Of a DNA stretch of 64,000 nucleotides, positions 1-9,256 are shown piece after piece. Under the pieces are notes generated by a model, which did no database searches, had not been told where the DNA came from, and worked only from the letters and a program-made list of their open reading frames with translations. A program made the translations under genes and the position numbers. This DNA is from Chloroflexota bacterium. GTDB lineage: Bacteria > Chloroflexota > Dehalococcoidia > Lucifugimonadales > UBA3495. Position 1 is the stretch's first letter; every line of letters starts with the position of its first letter. Location: assembly GCA_028874075.1 (NCBI GenBank), contig JAPPLU010000071.1:1-64000 (forward strand). Reading direction: 5' to 3'.

Positions 1-71
1 TCCTGACTACCATGCTCCTCCAGTTCGCTAATCCATCCATGCAATAGCCCTGGTTTGCTAGGTAACCAGAA

Positions 72-100
72 TTGACAACAGGTTCGCCTGCTCTTAGAAT
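72..100 (+). promoter_or_regulatory. Sigma70-type promoter of the rpsP operon
   Basis: A perfect -35 TTGACA (72-77), a 17-nt spacer and a -10 TAGAAT (95-100) lie 50 nt upstream of the rpsP start. Transcription should start near 107. Confidence 0.75.
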
Positions 101-149
101 TACGTGGCGAAAAAGAACACAAGCTGCAATTTGTTGGTCTGGAGTGTTT

Positions 150-443
150 ATGCTGCGTATTCGGTTGAGGCGAGTGGGCAAGAAGGGAAGCCCATCATAC
201 AGGATTGTGGTGGCTGACTCAGCCGCTCCCAGAGACGGCGCCTACGTCGAGTGGATAGGCCAATATAATCCGATGGTTGACCCTCCCGCCGTGGTATTGA
301 AAGAAGATCGCGCCATAGCCTGGCTGAATCAGGGCGCTCAACCGTCAGATGCAGTGAAACGGATCTTTGACAGGGACGGCATTTACGACAAACTGCGCTC
401 TCCCCAGGAAGAGCCGGTAGCGGTAGAAGAGCAAATTGAATGA
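150..443 (+). CDS. rpsP: 30S ribosomal protein S16
   Basis: A 97-residue protein beginning MLRIRLRRVGKKGSPSYRI, the typical S16 N-terminus, with the family's YNP and DRAIAWLNQGAQPSD segments. S16 binds 16S rRNA and helps assemble the small subunit. The ATG at 150 is chosen over an upstream in-frame codon at 72 because homology starts here and GGAG lies at 141-144. It is first in an operon with the KH protein and rimM, the classical order. Its stop overlaps the next start by 4 bases (ATGA), which implies translational coupling. Length is normal for the family. Confidence 0.97.
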   Translation: MLRIRLRRVGKKGSPSYRIVVADSAAPRDGAYVEWIGQYNPMVDPPAVVLKEDRAIAWLNQGAQPSDAVKRIFDRDGIYDKLRSPQEEPVAVEEQIE

Positions 444-667
444 AAGATTTGGTAGAGTATATTGCTCGGTCACTGGCCACCAACCCGGAAGCGGTAAAAG
501 TTACTGAAACTATCGAAGACGGCCAGGTTATCCTTCGTCTCGAAGTAGCCCCCGAAGACAAGGGCAAAGTTATTGGAAGACAGGGCAGGGTCGCCCAGGC
601 GATGCGAGTTCTGGTTCGCGTAGCGGCGATCAAGCAAGGTACCCGGGCACTTCTTGAAATAGTATAG
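440..667 (+). CDS. khpA: KH-domain RNA-binding protein (KhpA/YlqC family)
   Basis: A 75-residue single KH domain. The RNA-binding GxxG loop is visible as IGRQGR (about residues 46-51), followed by a helix typical of the family. KhpA proteins are small cytoplasmic RNA chaperones, often encoded between rpsP and rimM as here. The ATG overlaps the rpsP stop codon, so the two are probably translated together. Nothing is missing; the length matches the family's usual 75-80 residues. A specific RNA target cannot be read from the sequence. Confidence 0.93.
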   Translation: MKDLVEYIARSLATNPEAVKVTETIEDGQVILRLEVAPEDKGKVIGRQGRVAQAMRVLVRVAAIKQGTRALLEIV

Positions 668-737
668 AGTCAACCGGTCTTATCGAGCGCGTTCTCCAAT
701 CTTCTACTAAAGAAGGTTAAGCCTTCCCCTGAAGCGT

Positions 738-1274
738 TTGCCCAGTTTGACTGAACCACTGGAAGACAGTACTGACCCCAGAATCTCAATGGCCGTTGTA
801 GGCCTGGTTCTGGGGTCTCATGGTGTCTACGGGGAGGTTCGAGCACGAGTCCTGTCAGAAATCGCCCACCGGTTCGACCCCGGCGAATCTCTCTTCCTTC
901 AAGGTGAGTCCTTTCGCATCCAGTCCAGTTCCCGCATGTCAAACGATGTGGTGGTCCTGAAGCTGGAAGGGATTGACAGCCCTGCCGCTGCAAAAACACT
1001 GACCGGCCATGAACTGTTTGCCCAACCAGAAGAATCGCCTGACCTGTCTGAGGGTGAGTATTTTCACTACCAACTAATTGGTATGCAGGTCTTCACCGAG
1101 TCGGGCGAGGACCTGGGCCAAATAAGGGAGATCATCATTACCGGCAGCAACGACGTATACGTTGTATCCGGACCCAATGGCGAGGTCCTGTTGCCTGCCA
1201 TTTCGCAGGTCGTTCTGGGAGTCGATACCAATAAGGGAGTTATGCGAGTCCGCCTTATGGAGGGACTCCGCTGA
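738..1274 (+). CDS. rimM: Ribosome maturation factor RimM
   Basis: A 178-residue protein with the N-terminal RimM barrel (VGLVLGSHGVYGEVRARVLS, about residues 21-40) and a C-terminal PRC-barrel (NDVYVVSGPNGEVLLPAI). RimM binds S19 and assists 30S head maturation. The open frame begins with TTG at 738; an ATG at 789 is a credible alternative that removes 17 poorly conserved residues. Neither has a strong ribosome binding site. It closes the rpsP-khpA-rimM unit. The usual next genes trmD and rplS are not present; yebC follows after 350 bases. Confidence 0.93.
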   Translation: MPSLTEPLEDSTDPRISMAVVGLVLGSHGVYGEVRARVLSEIAHRFDPGESLFLQGESFRIQSSSRMSNDVVVLKLEGIDSPAAAKTLTGHELFAQPEESPDLSEGEYFHYQLIGMQVFTESGEDLGQIREIIITGSNDVYVVSGPNGEVLLPAISQVVLGVDTNKGVMRVRLMEGLR

Positions 1275-1631
1275 CCTCCTGTCCACGCTGATTTTCTCCA
1301 CCGATTTTTCTCTATTGGCCCCACAGTGCTTAGAGTACTTTCCTGGGACTGTCCGAGTCTGTTCGACACAAGAGCAAACCATCGCTATTGACCACCTTCC
1401 ACTCTCGCTGGTGTTGCCTGGGAAAGTCTTTTAGCAGCAAAGTTACAGCCGTTCAATACCAGTCCCTGCCTGCCATGGTTCATCCGAGCGACTAGCCAAC
1501 TCTTCAGATACTAACTTTGACCGGGTCATAGGGCAGTGCTAAAATCCAGGCAATACCTTGAGAATTCCAGCCGACCGTGAGTCCCATTCGGGATAAGGCA
1601 TTTGCCGGTTGGCGGAGAGGAGTTGAACGGT
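1275..1631. other. Intergenic region between rimM and yebC
   Basis: No convincing gene is seen in these 357 bases. The only clear feature is the yebC promoter at 1517-1545. No U-tract terminator for the rimM operon was found. Confidence 0.6.
1517..1545 (+). promoter_or_regulatory. Sigma70-type promoter of yebC-ruvC-ruvA-uvrB
   Basis: -35 TTGACC (1517-1522), 17-nt spacer, -10 TAAAAT (1540-1545). It leaves a 5' UTR of about 80 nt before the yebC ATG at 1632. Confidence 0.75.
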
Positions 1632-2399
1632 ATGTCTGGACACTCGAAATGGTCAACGATAAAGAGAGCCAAAGGGGCTGCCGACGCAAAGCGGGGCGCC
1701 CTGTTTACCAAACTGGCCCGAGACATTACCTTGGCCACCTCCCAGGGAGGAGGAGGCGACCCGGACATGAACTTCCGGCTGCGTCTTGCCATTGACAAGG
1801 CCAAGTCCAACAACATGCCCCTGGATAGCATATCCCGGGCCATCAAGCGGGGAACCGGAGAAGGCGGAGAGGGTGCCGACAGCCTTACCGAGATTACCTA
1901 CGAGGGTTATGGGCCGGGGGGCGGGGCTATTCTACTGCAGGCAGTTACCGACAACCGGAATCGCACCGCCGCGGAAGTCCGGTCTGCCTTCAACAAGGGC
2001 GGCGGAAGCCTGGGAGAGTCGGGTTGCGTCGCCTGGAATTTCGAGACCAAGGGCGTAATCACCATTGAAATGGACGACGAGGAACGGGCGGAGGAGCTGG
2101 GTCTGGTGGCCATTGACGCCGGCGCCGAAGACGTGAAGATAGAAGACGGCATTTTGGAGATTCACACCGCTCCCGACACCCTGCAGGACACCCAAAAGGC
2201 GCTGGAAGCTGAGGGTGTGGCTTTCACCTCATCGGATATTTCCCTGGTACCCAAGGCGACGGTCGCCCTGGACAACAAGGCGGCGGAGCAGACCCTGCGT
2301 CTGCTGGACCTGCTGGAAGACCTGACTGACATCCAAAAAGCCTACACCAACGCCGATTTTCCCCCCGAGGTGCTGGAACAGTACGGGGCAGCCTACTGA
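1632..2399 (+). CDS. yebC: YebC/PmpR family protein
   Basis: A 255-residue protein starting MSGHSKWSTIKRAKGAAD, the hallmark N-terminus of the family, with a GGxGDPDMNFRLR segment typical of the first domain. Members have been described as DNA-binding regulators, and more recently as translation factors that relieve ribosome stalling at proline-rich motifs. The ATG at 1632 is preceded by AGGAG (1618-1622). It leads a unit with ruvC and ruvA, an order common in bacteria. Length is standard. Which of the two proposed roles applies here cannot be decided from sequence. Confidence 0.95.
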   Translation: MSGHSKWSTIKRAKGAADAKRGALFTKLARDITLATSQGGGGDPDMNFRLRLAIDKAKSNNMPLDSISRAIKRGTGEGGEGADSLTEITYEGYGPGGGAILLQAVTDNRNRTAAEVRSAFNKGGGSLGESGCVAWNFETKGVITIEMDDEERAEELGLVAIDAGAEDVKIEDGILEIHTAPDTLQDTQKALEAEGVAFTSSDISLVPKATVALDNKAAEQTLRLLDLLEDLTDIQKAYTNADFPPEVLEQYGAAY

Positions 2400-2499
2400 T
2401 TTTCTCTCTAAAGAAGTTGGGTGCTGGAATCCTGGCCGGCTATTGGCACAGACTTCCAGCACCTGATTTATTTGACGGCTCATCCATCGAGGCCTCTGC

Positions 2500-3021
2500 A
2501 TGAGAGTTTTGGCGATTGACCCTGGAACTATCAAAATGGGCTACGGGTTCCTGGTCAGCGAATCCACGACTGAGGTTGTGGACTACGGCGTCGTAACCCT
2601 GTCCAGGTACATGGCCATTGAGGAACGGCTGTTCCAGTTGTTCACCCACGTCCGAAACATGATCAGCGTCTTCAACCCCGATGCCGTGGCCGTGGAGGAA
2701 CCGTTCATCGGGCGTGGGGAAAGGCAGTTCATTGGCCCAGCCATCGCCGTGGGCCAGGCCCAGGCTTTGGTGCTGATCGGCGCTGCAAGCTCCGGCATTC
2801 CCGTCCACCGCTACAGTCCCGCCGAGGTGAAGCGGGCTGTGGCCGATTACGGCGCCGCCACCAAGGACCAAATGCAGCGTGCCCTGGCCGCCACTCTGGG
2901 CCTGGAAACCTTGCCGGACCCGGATGCCGCCGACGCGCTGTCCGTTGGAGTCTGCCATCTCATTCACAGCAGCCAGCAATCTGCCCTGGCCAGGGAAATC
3001 ATCCCCGGCTCGGAACGCTAG
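2500..3021 (+). CDS. ruvC: Crossover junction endodeoxyribonuclease RuvC
   Basis: A 173-residue resolvase that cuts Holliday junctions as a dimer. The four acidic active-site residues of the RNase H fold are visible: D7 in AIDPGT, E66 in AVEEPF, and D142 and D145 in PDAADAL. Length is typical. It sits 100 bases after yebC and 14 bases before ruvA, clearly in one transcription unit. RuvB, the motor that completes the complex, is not encoded in this window. Confidence 0.97.
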   Translation: MRVLAIDPGTIKMGYGFLVSESTTEVVDYGVVTLSRYMAIEERLFQLFTHVRNMISVFNPDAVAVEEPFIGRGERQFIGPAIAVGQAQALVLIGAASSGIPVHRYSPAEVKRAVADYGAATKDQMQRALAATLGLETLPDPDAADALSVGVCHLIHSSQQSALAREIIPGSER

Positions 3022-3035
3022 ACCACGGGCAGGCC

Positions 3036-3620
3036 ATGATAGCGGGCGTTAATGGCGTACTGGCCGCAGCGGGTGACGACTGGGTACAGGTAACCGTCGG
3101 GGGCGTCACCTTCCAGGTCCTGGTTCCCCCCTCGGAAATACTGACCCTGGGGCCGGTGGGCGGCCAAGTCCAGTTGTACACCCACTTGAGGATTCGTGAC
3201 GAACACCCCATTCTTTACGGGTTCACCAGCCAGGCGGCCCTGGACCTGTTCCTGGCAACCCAGGGCGTTTCGGGAGTGGGCCCCCGCCTGGGGCTGGCCC
3301 TGCTCTCCGGGTTGGGCGCCGCCGGCCTGCAGCAGGCCATCGCCCTGGGAGATTCGGCCAAGCTGAGCGGCGTGTCCGGCGTCGGCCGTCGCACCGCAGA
3401 CCGCATAATCGTGGACCTCCAGGGCAAGATGGACAGCGTGGAGGTTGATGCCGGAGAAGCCGGGGCTCATTCAGCTGATAGCGACCTGATAGATGCCCTG
3501 TCTTCCATGGGCTACACCACCACCGAAGTACGCCGGGTGCTGGCCAACCTGGAACGCTCACCGGATATGACAGTGGAGGACTATTTGCGGCAGGCGTTGC
3601 AGTTGATTGGGGGGTGGTGA
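3036..3620 (+). CDS. ruvA: Holliday junction branch migration protein RuvA
   Basis: A 194-residue protein with an N-terminal OB fold (MIAGVNGVLAAAGDD), two helix-hairpin-helix motifs (VSGVGPRLGLALLS and LSGVSGVGRRTADRI, about residues 74-118) and a C-terminal three-helix domain that would contact RuvB. RuvA tetramers hold four-way junctions open. The gene follows ruvC closely. Normally ruvB comes next; here a nuclease-like gene and then uvrB follow instead. Confidence 0.97.
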   Translation: MIAGVNGVLAAAGDDWVQVTVGGVTFQVLVPPSEILTLGPVGGQVQLYTHLRIRDEHPILYGFTSQAALDLFLATQGVSGVGPRLGLALLSGLGAAGLQQAIALGDSAKLSGVSGVGRRTADRIIVDLQGKMDSVEVDAGEAGAHSADSDLIDALSSMGYTTTEVRRVLANLERSPDMTVEDYLRQALQLIGGW

Positions 3621-3625
3621 GTCGG

Positions 3626-4321
3626 ATGGGCAAGTTCTTCGTGCGGAGCAAAGAAACTACTGGCCCGGAGGACTGGCAGGTTGGTCTGGAGAAGCCGGCC
3701 CACTGGCGACCGGGGAAGTCGGCAAGAGCTCTCGCATACTGTTGGGAGCAGGCCAGGGGATTCCCGCCCGAAGTCCTGGTGGCTCTGAATTCATCGGGCT
3801 TTCCGACATTTAAGGACATCCATTTTGTGCGCGGTGATGTCGAGTTCGAGACAGCTCTGCCCGGGAGTAGAAGGGGGTCTCAGAGTGATATTCTGGTCCA
3901 GGCAATTTCCGATTCTAGTCTCATAACGATGGCAATAGAAGGTAAAGTCGAGGAAGGCTTTGATAAGTCCATAGGAAGTTGGCGCCTAGATGCCACTCAT
4001 CGAAGCGGCAAGCCCGATCGCCTTAACTTCCTCAAGAAAAGACTTGGGCTACCAGGGCAAGACCTGCGACACATCCGCTACCAACTCTTGCACCGCACGG
4101 CATCGGCATTGATAGAAGCAGAGAGGTTTGGTGCATCTGCGGCAGTTATGCTGGTTCACTCATTTAGCCAATGCGACAAACACCTTGAAGATTACCTGGC
4201 GTTCGTCGACCTATTCGAAACCACTGGCAACGTTGATACCGTTTCCCACGCAGGCAACAGGAACGGAATTGACCTGTATTTGGCCTGGGTAAGGGGTGAA
4301 GAACGGTTTCTGCACATATGA
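3626..4321 (+). CDS. Unassigned protein with a PD-(D/E)XK-like signature
   Basis: A 231-residue protein from the ATG at 3626; GTG codons at 3614 and 3617 would instead overlap the ruvA stop. D88 (QSDIL) and E105-G-K107 (AIEGK) form a D-x16-E-x-K pattern, as in PD-(D/E)XK nucleases. A later YQLLHRTASALIEAERF block resembles a family I recall as DUF6946, though I am not certain of the number. The second half uses more A/T-rich codons (agt, tct, ata) than ruvA or uvrB, suggesting it arrived by transfer. It lies between ruvA and uvrB with a 28-base gap to uvrB. Function is unknown; nuclease activity is inference from the motif alone. Confidence 0.7.
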   Translation: MGKFFVRSKETTGPEDWQVGLEKPAHWRPGKSARALAYCWEQARGFPPEVLVALNSSGFPTFKDIHFVRGDVEFETALPGSRRGSQSDILVQAISDSSLITMAIEGKVEEGFDKSIGSWRLDATHRSGKPDRLNFLKKRLGLPGQDLRHIRYQLLHRTASALIEAERFGASAAVMLVHSFSQCDKHLEDYLAFVDLFETTGNVDTVSHAGNRNGIDLYLAWVRGEERFLHI

Positions 4322-4348
4322 CATTCGTGGACAAAAAGGTAAACAACC

Positions 4349-6352
4349 ATGCCTGATTTTCAACTGGCTTCCGATTTCCAGATGACCGGCGACCAGCCCC
4401 GGGCCGTGGAACGCCTGGTCGGCGGGGTAGAGGAAGGCCTGGTCCACCAGACGCTGCTGGGCGTAACCGGCAGCGGCAAGACCTTCACCATGGCCAACAT
4501 CATCCAGGAGGTGCAGCGGCCCACCCTGGTCATTGCCCACAACAAGACCCTGGCCGCCCAGTTGGCCACCGAGTTCAAAGAGTTCTTCCCCAATAACGCC
4601 GTGGAGTACTTCGTCTCCTACTACGATTACTACCAGCCGGAAGCCTACGTTCCCCGCACCGATACCTACGTCGAGAAGGACGCCAGCATCAACGAGGAAC
4701 TGGACAAGCTCCGTCTTTCCGCCACCACTTCCCTGCTTACCCGTCGGGACGTGCTTATCGTCGCCTCTGTGTCCTGCATCTACGGCCTGGGCGATCCGCA
4801 AGACTACTTCAACCTGGTGGCCCAGGTAAGGGTGGGAGAGATCAGGGAACGGACCCGCCTGCTGCGCCAGCTAATCGAGATGCAGTACGAGCGCAACGAC
4901 ATGGAACTGTCCCGCGGCAAGTTCCGGGTTCGCGGCGACGTATTGGAACTGGTGCCGGCATACGAGGAAGTCGCCACGCGCATCCAGTTTTTCGGAGACG
5001 AGGTGGAACGCATCGTTACCCTGGACCCGCTGACCGGCGAGGTGCTGGGACAGCAGCAGGAAACGGCCATCTATCCGGCCAAGCACTTCGTGACCAGCAA
5101 GGAAAAACTGGCCCTGGCCTGCGAGGATATTCGGGTGGAGTTGGCGGAGCGGCTGGCCGAACTGAAGCGGCAGGAGAAGGTGCTGGAGGCCGCCCGCCTG
5201 GAAAGCCGTACCCACTACGACCTGGAAATGCTGCAGGAAACGGGCTTCTGCGCCGGCGTGGAGAATTACGCCCGCCACCTTTCCCGGAGGGACGCCGGCA
5301 CGGCTCCCCATACCCTGCTGGACTATTTCCCCGAGGACTACCTGCTGCTGGTAGACGAGTCCCACATGACCCTGCCACAGGTAAGGGGCATGTACCACGG
5401 GGACATTTCCCGCAAACAGACCCTGGTTGACTACGGTTTCCGTCTGCCTTCGGCCCTGGACAACCGGCCTCTTAATTTCGGCGAGTTTGAACGCCACGTA
5501 AACCAGGTGATTTTCGTTTCAGCCACGCCGGGTCCCTACGAGATGGAGCACAGCACGACCATCGTCGAGCAGGTCATTCGTCCCACCGGTCTGCTGGACC
5601 CGACCATTGAGGTCAAGCCCTCTGAAGGACAGATTGACGACCTGCTGCAGCAGATCAAGCTACGGGTGGACCAGCGCCAGCGGTGCCTGGTTACCACCCT
5701 GACCAAGCGAATGGCGGAAGAACTTGCCGACTTCCTGTCGGAAATGGGCATCCGCAACCACTACCTGCACTCCGACATCCACACCCTGGAGCGCGTGGAG
5801 ATCTTGCGCGACCTTCGGTTGGGCGTCTACGACGTGGTGGTGGGAATCAACCTGCTCAGGGAAGGCCTGGACCTGCCCGAAGTAAGCCTGGTCGCCATTC
5901 TGGATGCCGATAAGGAAGGATACCTGCGCTCCACTACCTCCCTGATTCAGACTGTCGGTCGCGCCGCCCGCCACGCGGAGGGCCACGTAATTATGTACGC
6001 CGACCGCGTTACCGACTCCATGAAATTCGCCATCGACGAGACCAACCGGCGCCGCAGTCTCCAGGACATTCACAACTGGGAAAACGGTATTGAGCCCCAG
6101 AGCATCCAGAAAGCGGTCCACGACATCACCGAGACCATCAAGGGCGTCGGCGAGAACCGCGCCAGCTACCGGGTAATGCGCCAGGAAATGTCCCGTGAGG
6201 ATATGTTCCGGGTCATCAAGGACCTGGAGGTCCAAATGAAGGACGCGGCCCGCAACCTGGAATTCGAAAAGGCGGCCCAGGTACGGGACGAAATCTACGA
6301 ACTGCGGCGGATACTGGCGGCGGAGCAGAAAACGCTGGCCGGCTACGAATAA
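4349..6352 (+). CDS. uvrB: UvrABC system protein B
   Basis: A 667-residue excision repair helicase-like ATPase. Visible elements are the Walker A box ([10 protein letters not shown], about residues 37-46), the beta-hairpin region [17 protein letters not shown] that verifies damage, the DESH motif in a [12 protein letters not shown] segment, helicase motif VI ([12 protein letters not shown]) and a C-terminal UVR motif that contacts UvrC ([16 protein letters not shown]). UvrB receives damage from UvrA and recruits UvrC. It is the last gene of the yebC-ruvCA unit and is followed by a good terminator. uvrA and uvrC are not in this window. Confidence 0.98.
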   Translation: MPDFQLASDFQMTGDQPRAVERLVGGVEEGLVHQTLLGVTGSGKTFTMANIIQEVQRPTLVIAHNKTLAAQLATEFKEFFPNNAVEYFVSYYDYYQPEAYVPRTDTYVEKDASINEELDKLRLSATTSLLTRRDVLIVASVSCIYGLGDPQDYFNLVAQVRVGEIRERTRLLRQLIEMQYERNDMELSRGKFRVRGDVLELVPAYEEVATRIQFFGDEVERIVTLDPLTGEVLGQQQETAIYPAKHFVTSKEKLALACEDIRVELAERLAELKRQEKVLEAARLESRTHYDLEMLQETGFCAGVENYARHLSRRDAGTAPHTLLDYFPEDYLLLVDESHMTLPQVRGMYHGDISRKQTLVDYGFRLPSALDNRPLNFGEFERHVNQVIFVSATPGPYEMEHSTTIVEQVIRPTGLLDPTIEVKPSEGQIDDLLQQIKLRVDQRQRCLVTTLTKRMAEELADFLSEMGIRNHYLHSDIHTLERVEILRDLRLGVYDVVVGINLLREGLDLPEVSLVAILDADKEGYLRSTTSLIQTVGRAARHAEGHVIMYADRVTDSMKFAIDETNRRRSLQDIHNWENGIEPQSIQKAVHDITETIKGVGENRASYRVMRQEMSREDMFRVIKDLEVQMKDAARNLEFEKAAQVRDEIYELRRILAAEQKTLAGYE

Positions 6353-6456
6353 TCGCCGCACACTCCACTCCGGCTCACACCATCTTCTGCCATCGGCAGC
6401 TCGCAAACCAGGCGAGAACGCTTCGGCTGCGCATTACCCAGTCCCTGACACACTAT

Positions 6457-6502
6457 GCGCTGCCCCTCATAACGGGGCTATGGGCGGCGCTGGTCTTTTT
6501 TT
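6457..6502 (+). terminator. Rho-independent terminator after uvrB
   Basis: A 9-bp stem (6457-6465 with 6482-6490, one G-U pair) is followed by a seven-T run at 6496-6502. A nested GCCCC/GGGGC stem gives an alternative fold. Just downstream, 6502-6510 and 6523-6531 form a second perfect 9-bp inverted repeat (TGCCGGATT). Confidence 0.7.
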
Positions 6503-7101
6503 GCCGGATTCTAAACTTTCGTAATCCGGCAGAGTAGCCTGGAAACGACTCTCCCCCTTCCCACAACGGAATTTACCCTCTGCTTCCCTGAATATTCGCG
6601 TGGGCCCGCACTGAAATTAACGTTAAACCTAGCTCTGTCTATGCCACAGCACACTAAAGTGCACACAATAGGTCTGTTCATTACGAATACCATTTGTACT
6701 TTATTTCACAAGATTGACATTCCGATCATACTACCAATATACTCGCCGGATAATTCGGAATTGCCGAATTTATAGCATCAATTGGCCAAGGGTAACCACT
6801 TCTTCGTGTATTTGGGGCATGCCAACCTTTTGGCGCTGGCGTGCCGTACACTCCTAACCAACGGCCACACTCAGAAAGGAGGTGAATACATTCCATTGCG
6901 TGGCTTGCCGGGTTAGCTAACCCTGGGCAGACGTCGCATTGAACTGCACAGGCCCTGCACCAAGTTCCTGTAGACCCACGACTCCACGGTATCAAGGGCA
7001 CAGATGTGATTACCGTTTTTTCGTAAGGTTTGCATCCACCAGACCTCTTGCCAATGGCACCAGGACCCGAGAAACCAGGGAACCACCATTAGGGAGGAAT
7101 A
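6503..7101 (+). promoter_or_regulatory. A/T-rich intergenic region with a strong promoter and a 350-nt structured leader
   Basis: -35 TTGACA (6714-6719), 18-nt spacer and -10 TATACT (6738-6743) put the transcription start near 6750, about 350 nt before the substrate-binding protein. The leader contains a 9-bp hairpin (6816-6824 with 6837-6845), a GGGTTAGCTAACCC palindrome (6909-6922), and AGAAAGGAGGTGA (6873-6885), a 13-base match to the usual anti-Shine-Dalgarno complement. That site is followed only by very short frames with weak starts. No known riboswitch class was recognised. Confidence 0.55.
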
Positions 7102-9111
7102 ATGATGAGCAAAAACAGGAAGTGGAAACTGTGGCGTCTTTTCCTGTCCGGCGCACTTGTAAGCATGATGTTTGTCGTGGCTTGTGGCGCGGCAACCGAA
7201 GTTGAACAGCAGCCGGCCGCTCAGCCCGCTGCCCCCGCCGCCAGCCAGCAGCAGGCAGCGCCCGCCCAGCCGGCGGCTCCATCCGCGCCATCGCAACCAG
7301 CGGCCCAACAGCAACAGCAGGCCGCTCCTGCTTCCGGTTCCGGCGGTACCGCCGCAGAGCCGGCTGCGTCATCCCAGCAGGCCGCACCTGCAGCGGTGCC
7401 CACCCCTACCTCGGTTGCCCAGGCTGCACTGGCCCCGGTATCCGAATCAGCCATGGGACCCAGGGAAGCTCCCTCATTTGCGAGCTACTGGAAGCCCCCT
7501 ACGGCATTCTACGGAGAACCGGTATACGGGGGAACTCTTCGCATCAACTATGAAGACCCCCTGGAGCATGCCAACGTTTGGGGGGCCCGCAGCGGCACCA
7601 CCATCCGGTACCGGGTTCCCACTCACGACACCCTGATTCAGGACGACCCGTATGATCCCGGCGCACCCTACATTCCCGGCCTGGCCTACGGGTGGACTGT
7701 GGATGACGACCTTCAGGGCGTAACCTTCTTCCTCAAAGACAACGTGATGTGGCACAACGGCGAACCCATGACCTGTGAGGACGCCCGATACAGCTACGAA
7801 ATCATGATCACGGAAGAGGGCATCACCGGTTCCTACATGAAGAACCGCCTGACGGACGTGGACCTGAGCCAGATGCAGTGCGTAGACGAATCGGCTTTGA
7901 AGTTCAGGTTTACCAGCCCTTCCGCCGTGCCTCTACTGAGCTTCGGCAACCCGGCCGCAATGATATTTAACAAGGCCTGGTTCCAGGCCGGCGGAGAAGA
8001 GGCCATGTTCCAGGATGTCTCGGTGGGAACCGGGCCATTCACCTGGGACGAGGGCCAGCAAGTGGGGGTAGACGAGCAGCACTTCTCGCGCAACCCCAAT
8101 TACCACGTAGAGGGCCTGCCCTACATCTACAACCTGACCATCTTCGGCATCCTTGATGAGTCCGCACAGCAGGCTGCCATGCTGGCTCACCAGACCGACT
8201 GGCACTGGATACGCAACTTCGGTCAATATGACCAGTACGTGAAGCACGACCAGATCCAGACGGTGATCCGCGCCACCCGTTCCAGCGAGAACCTGTGGAT
8301 CAACACCCGAAATGCCCCCTTCGACAATGTCCGAATCCGCCAAGCTGTGGCCATGGGATTCGACAAGTTGACCGGCATCAAGGTGACTCTCCAGGGCTAT
8401 GGTTCCACCGGCCTGGGCCTGATGCCTCCCGGCAGCCCCTGGGCTTTATCGGAAGAACAGGCCTGCAGCATTCCCGGCTGGTGCCCACCTGCCGACATGG
8501 AGGCCCAACGGGCCGAGGCCATCCAGATTCTGAAGGAAGAAGGCTTCGACTTCGACAAGACCTACGTGTTAACGGTGGAAAGCGACAACCAGCGGGTTAA
8601 CCGCGCAACCTACATGCAGGAGCAGTTGCGTCTGCTGGGCATCAAGACCGACTTCGACGTCATTGAGACCATCGCATACCGGAAGTCCAGGCAGGCCGGC
8701 GACTGGGGTGACTTCATGGCCTCCACCGGTGGCGTGGCCGGCGTGGACGACCCATTCCTGGGACTGGGCCACTACCACCGCTGCGCGAGCCTGTACAACT
8801 TCCAGACCCCGGGCTCCGATTGCAATGCCTCGGTAGAGGCAAAGTTTGAGGATCTGGGCAAGATGACCGCCTTCGAAGATCGGAAGAAGCTGGGACAGGA
8901 AATCCAGGCAGAGCTTATGGGCCTCTACTGGAACTTCCCGTCCTTCTGGGAGCAGGAAGGGGTTGCCTTCTGGCCTGAGGTCCGGGGCTACGTCCACTTC
9001 CCGGGACCCACCTCCAGCCACCTCCGGTGGGCCCACATGTGGATCGACCCGAACCATTACAACGATTCCGGGTTCTCCGGCCAGACCCAGGGAGTACCCG
9101 GCGGCGAATAG
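7102..9111 (+). CDS. ABC transporter substrate-binding lipoprotein, family 5 (peptide/nickel type)
   Basis: A 669-residue lipoprotein. A basic N-terminus and hydrophobic stretch end in the lipobox VVAC (Cys28). An Ala/Pro/Gln-rich linker of about 85 residues follows, then an SBP_bac_5 domain (YGGTLRINYEDPLEH, FLKDNVMWHNGEPMTCEDARYSYE). Such proteins capture oligopeptides or other solutes outside the membrane and pass them to Opp/Dpp-type permeases. GGGAGGAAT precedes tandem ATGs at 7102 and 7105. No permease or ATPase gene is nearby, so it is an orphan receptor here. The ligand is unknown. Confidence 0.92.
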   Translation: MMSKNRKWKLWRLFLSGALVSMMFVVACGAATEVEQQPAAQPAAPAASQQQAAPAQPAAPSAPSQPAAQQQQQAAPASGSGGTAAEPAASSQQAAPAAVPTPTSVAQAALAPVSESAMGPREAPSFASYWKPPTAFYGEPVYGGTLRINYEDPLEHANVWGARSGTTIRYRVPTHDTLIQDDPYDPGAPYIPGLAYGWTVDDDLQGVTFFLKDNVMWHNGEPMTCEDARYSYEIMITEEGITGSYMKNRLTDVDLSQMQCVDESALKFRFTSPSAVPLLSFGNPAAMIFNKAWFQAGGEEAMFQDVSVGTGPFTWDEGQQVGVDEQHFSRNPNYHVEGLPYIYNLTIFGILDESAQQAAMLAHQTDWHWIRNFGQYDQYVKHDQIQTVIRATRSSENLWINTRNAPFDNVRIRQAVAMGFDKLTGIKVTLQGYGSTGLGLMPPGSPWALSEEQACSIPGWCPPADMEAQRAEAIQILKEEGFDFDKTYVLTVESDNQRVNRATYMQEQLRLLGIKTDFDVIETIAYRKSRQAGDWGDFMASTGGVAGVDDPFLGLGHYHRCASLYNFQTPGSDCNASVEAKFEDLGKMTAFEDRKKLGQEIQAELMGLYWNFPSFWEQEGVAFWPEVRGYVHFPGPTSSHLRWAHMWIDPNHYNDSGFSGQTQGVPGGE

Positions 9112-9138
9112 GAACTTCCTTAGTTTCCTGGAGTCCCT

Positions 9139-9176
9139 CAGGGCCACCCAACGCGGGTTGGGTGGCCCTGACTTTT
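9139..9176 (+). terminator. Terminator after the substrate-binding protein
   Basis: A perfect 14-bp stem (9139-9152 with 9157-9170) with a GCGG loop, then ACTTTT. The stem is unusually strong; the T run is short. Confidence 0.75.
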
Positions 9177-9256
9177 GGGAAGAACCAGGGCATGATTCCG
9201 CTATTTGGCAAGTGTTAAGAATTCGCCATTGGACCTCCAGCCAGCTTGCTTCCTCC

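Noticed and set aside
6870..6890. Possible 3' end of 16S rRNA on the minus strand (CACCTCC string)
   Set aside because: Sequence on both sides does not match 16S; it is better read as a ribosome binding site on the + strand.
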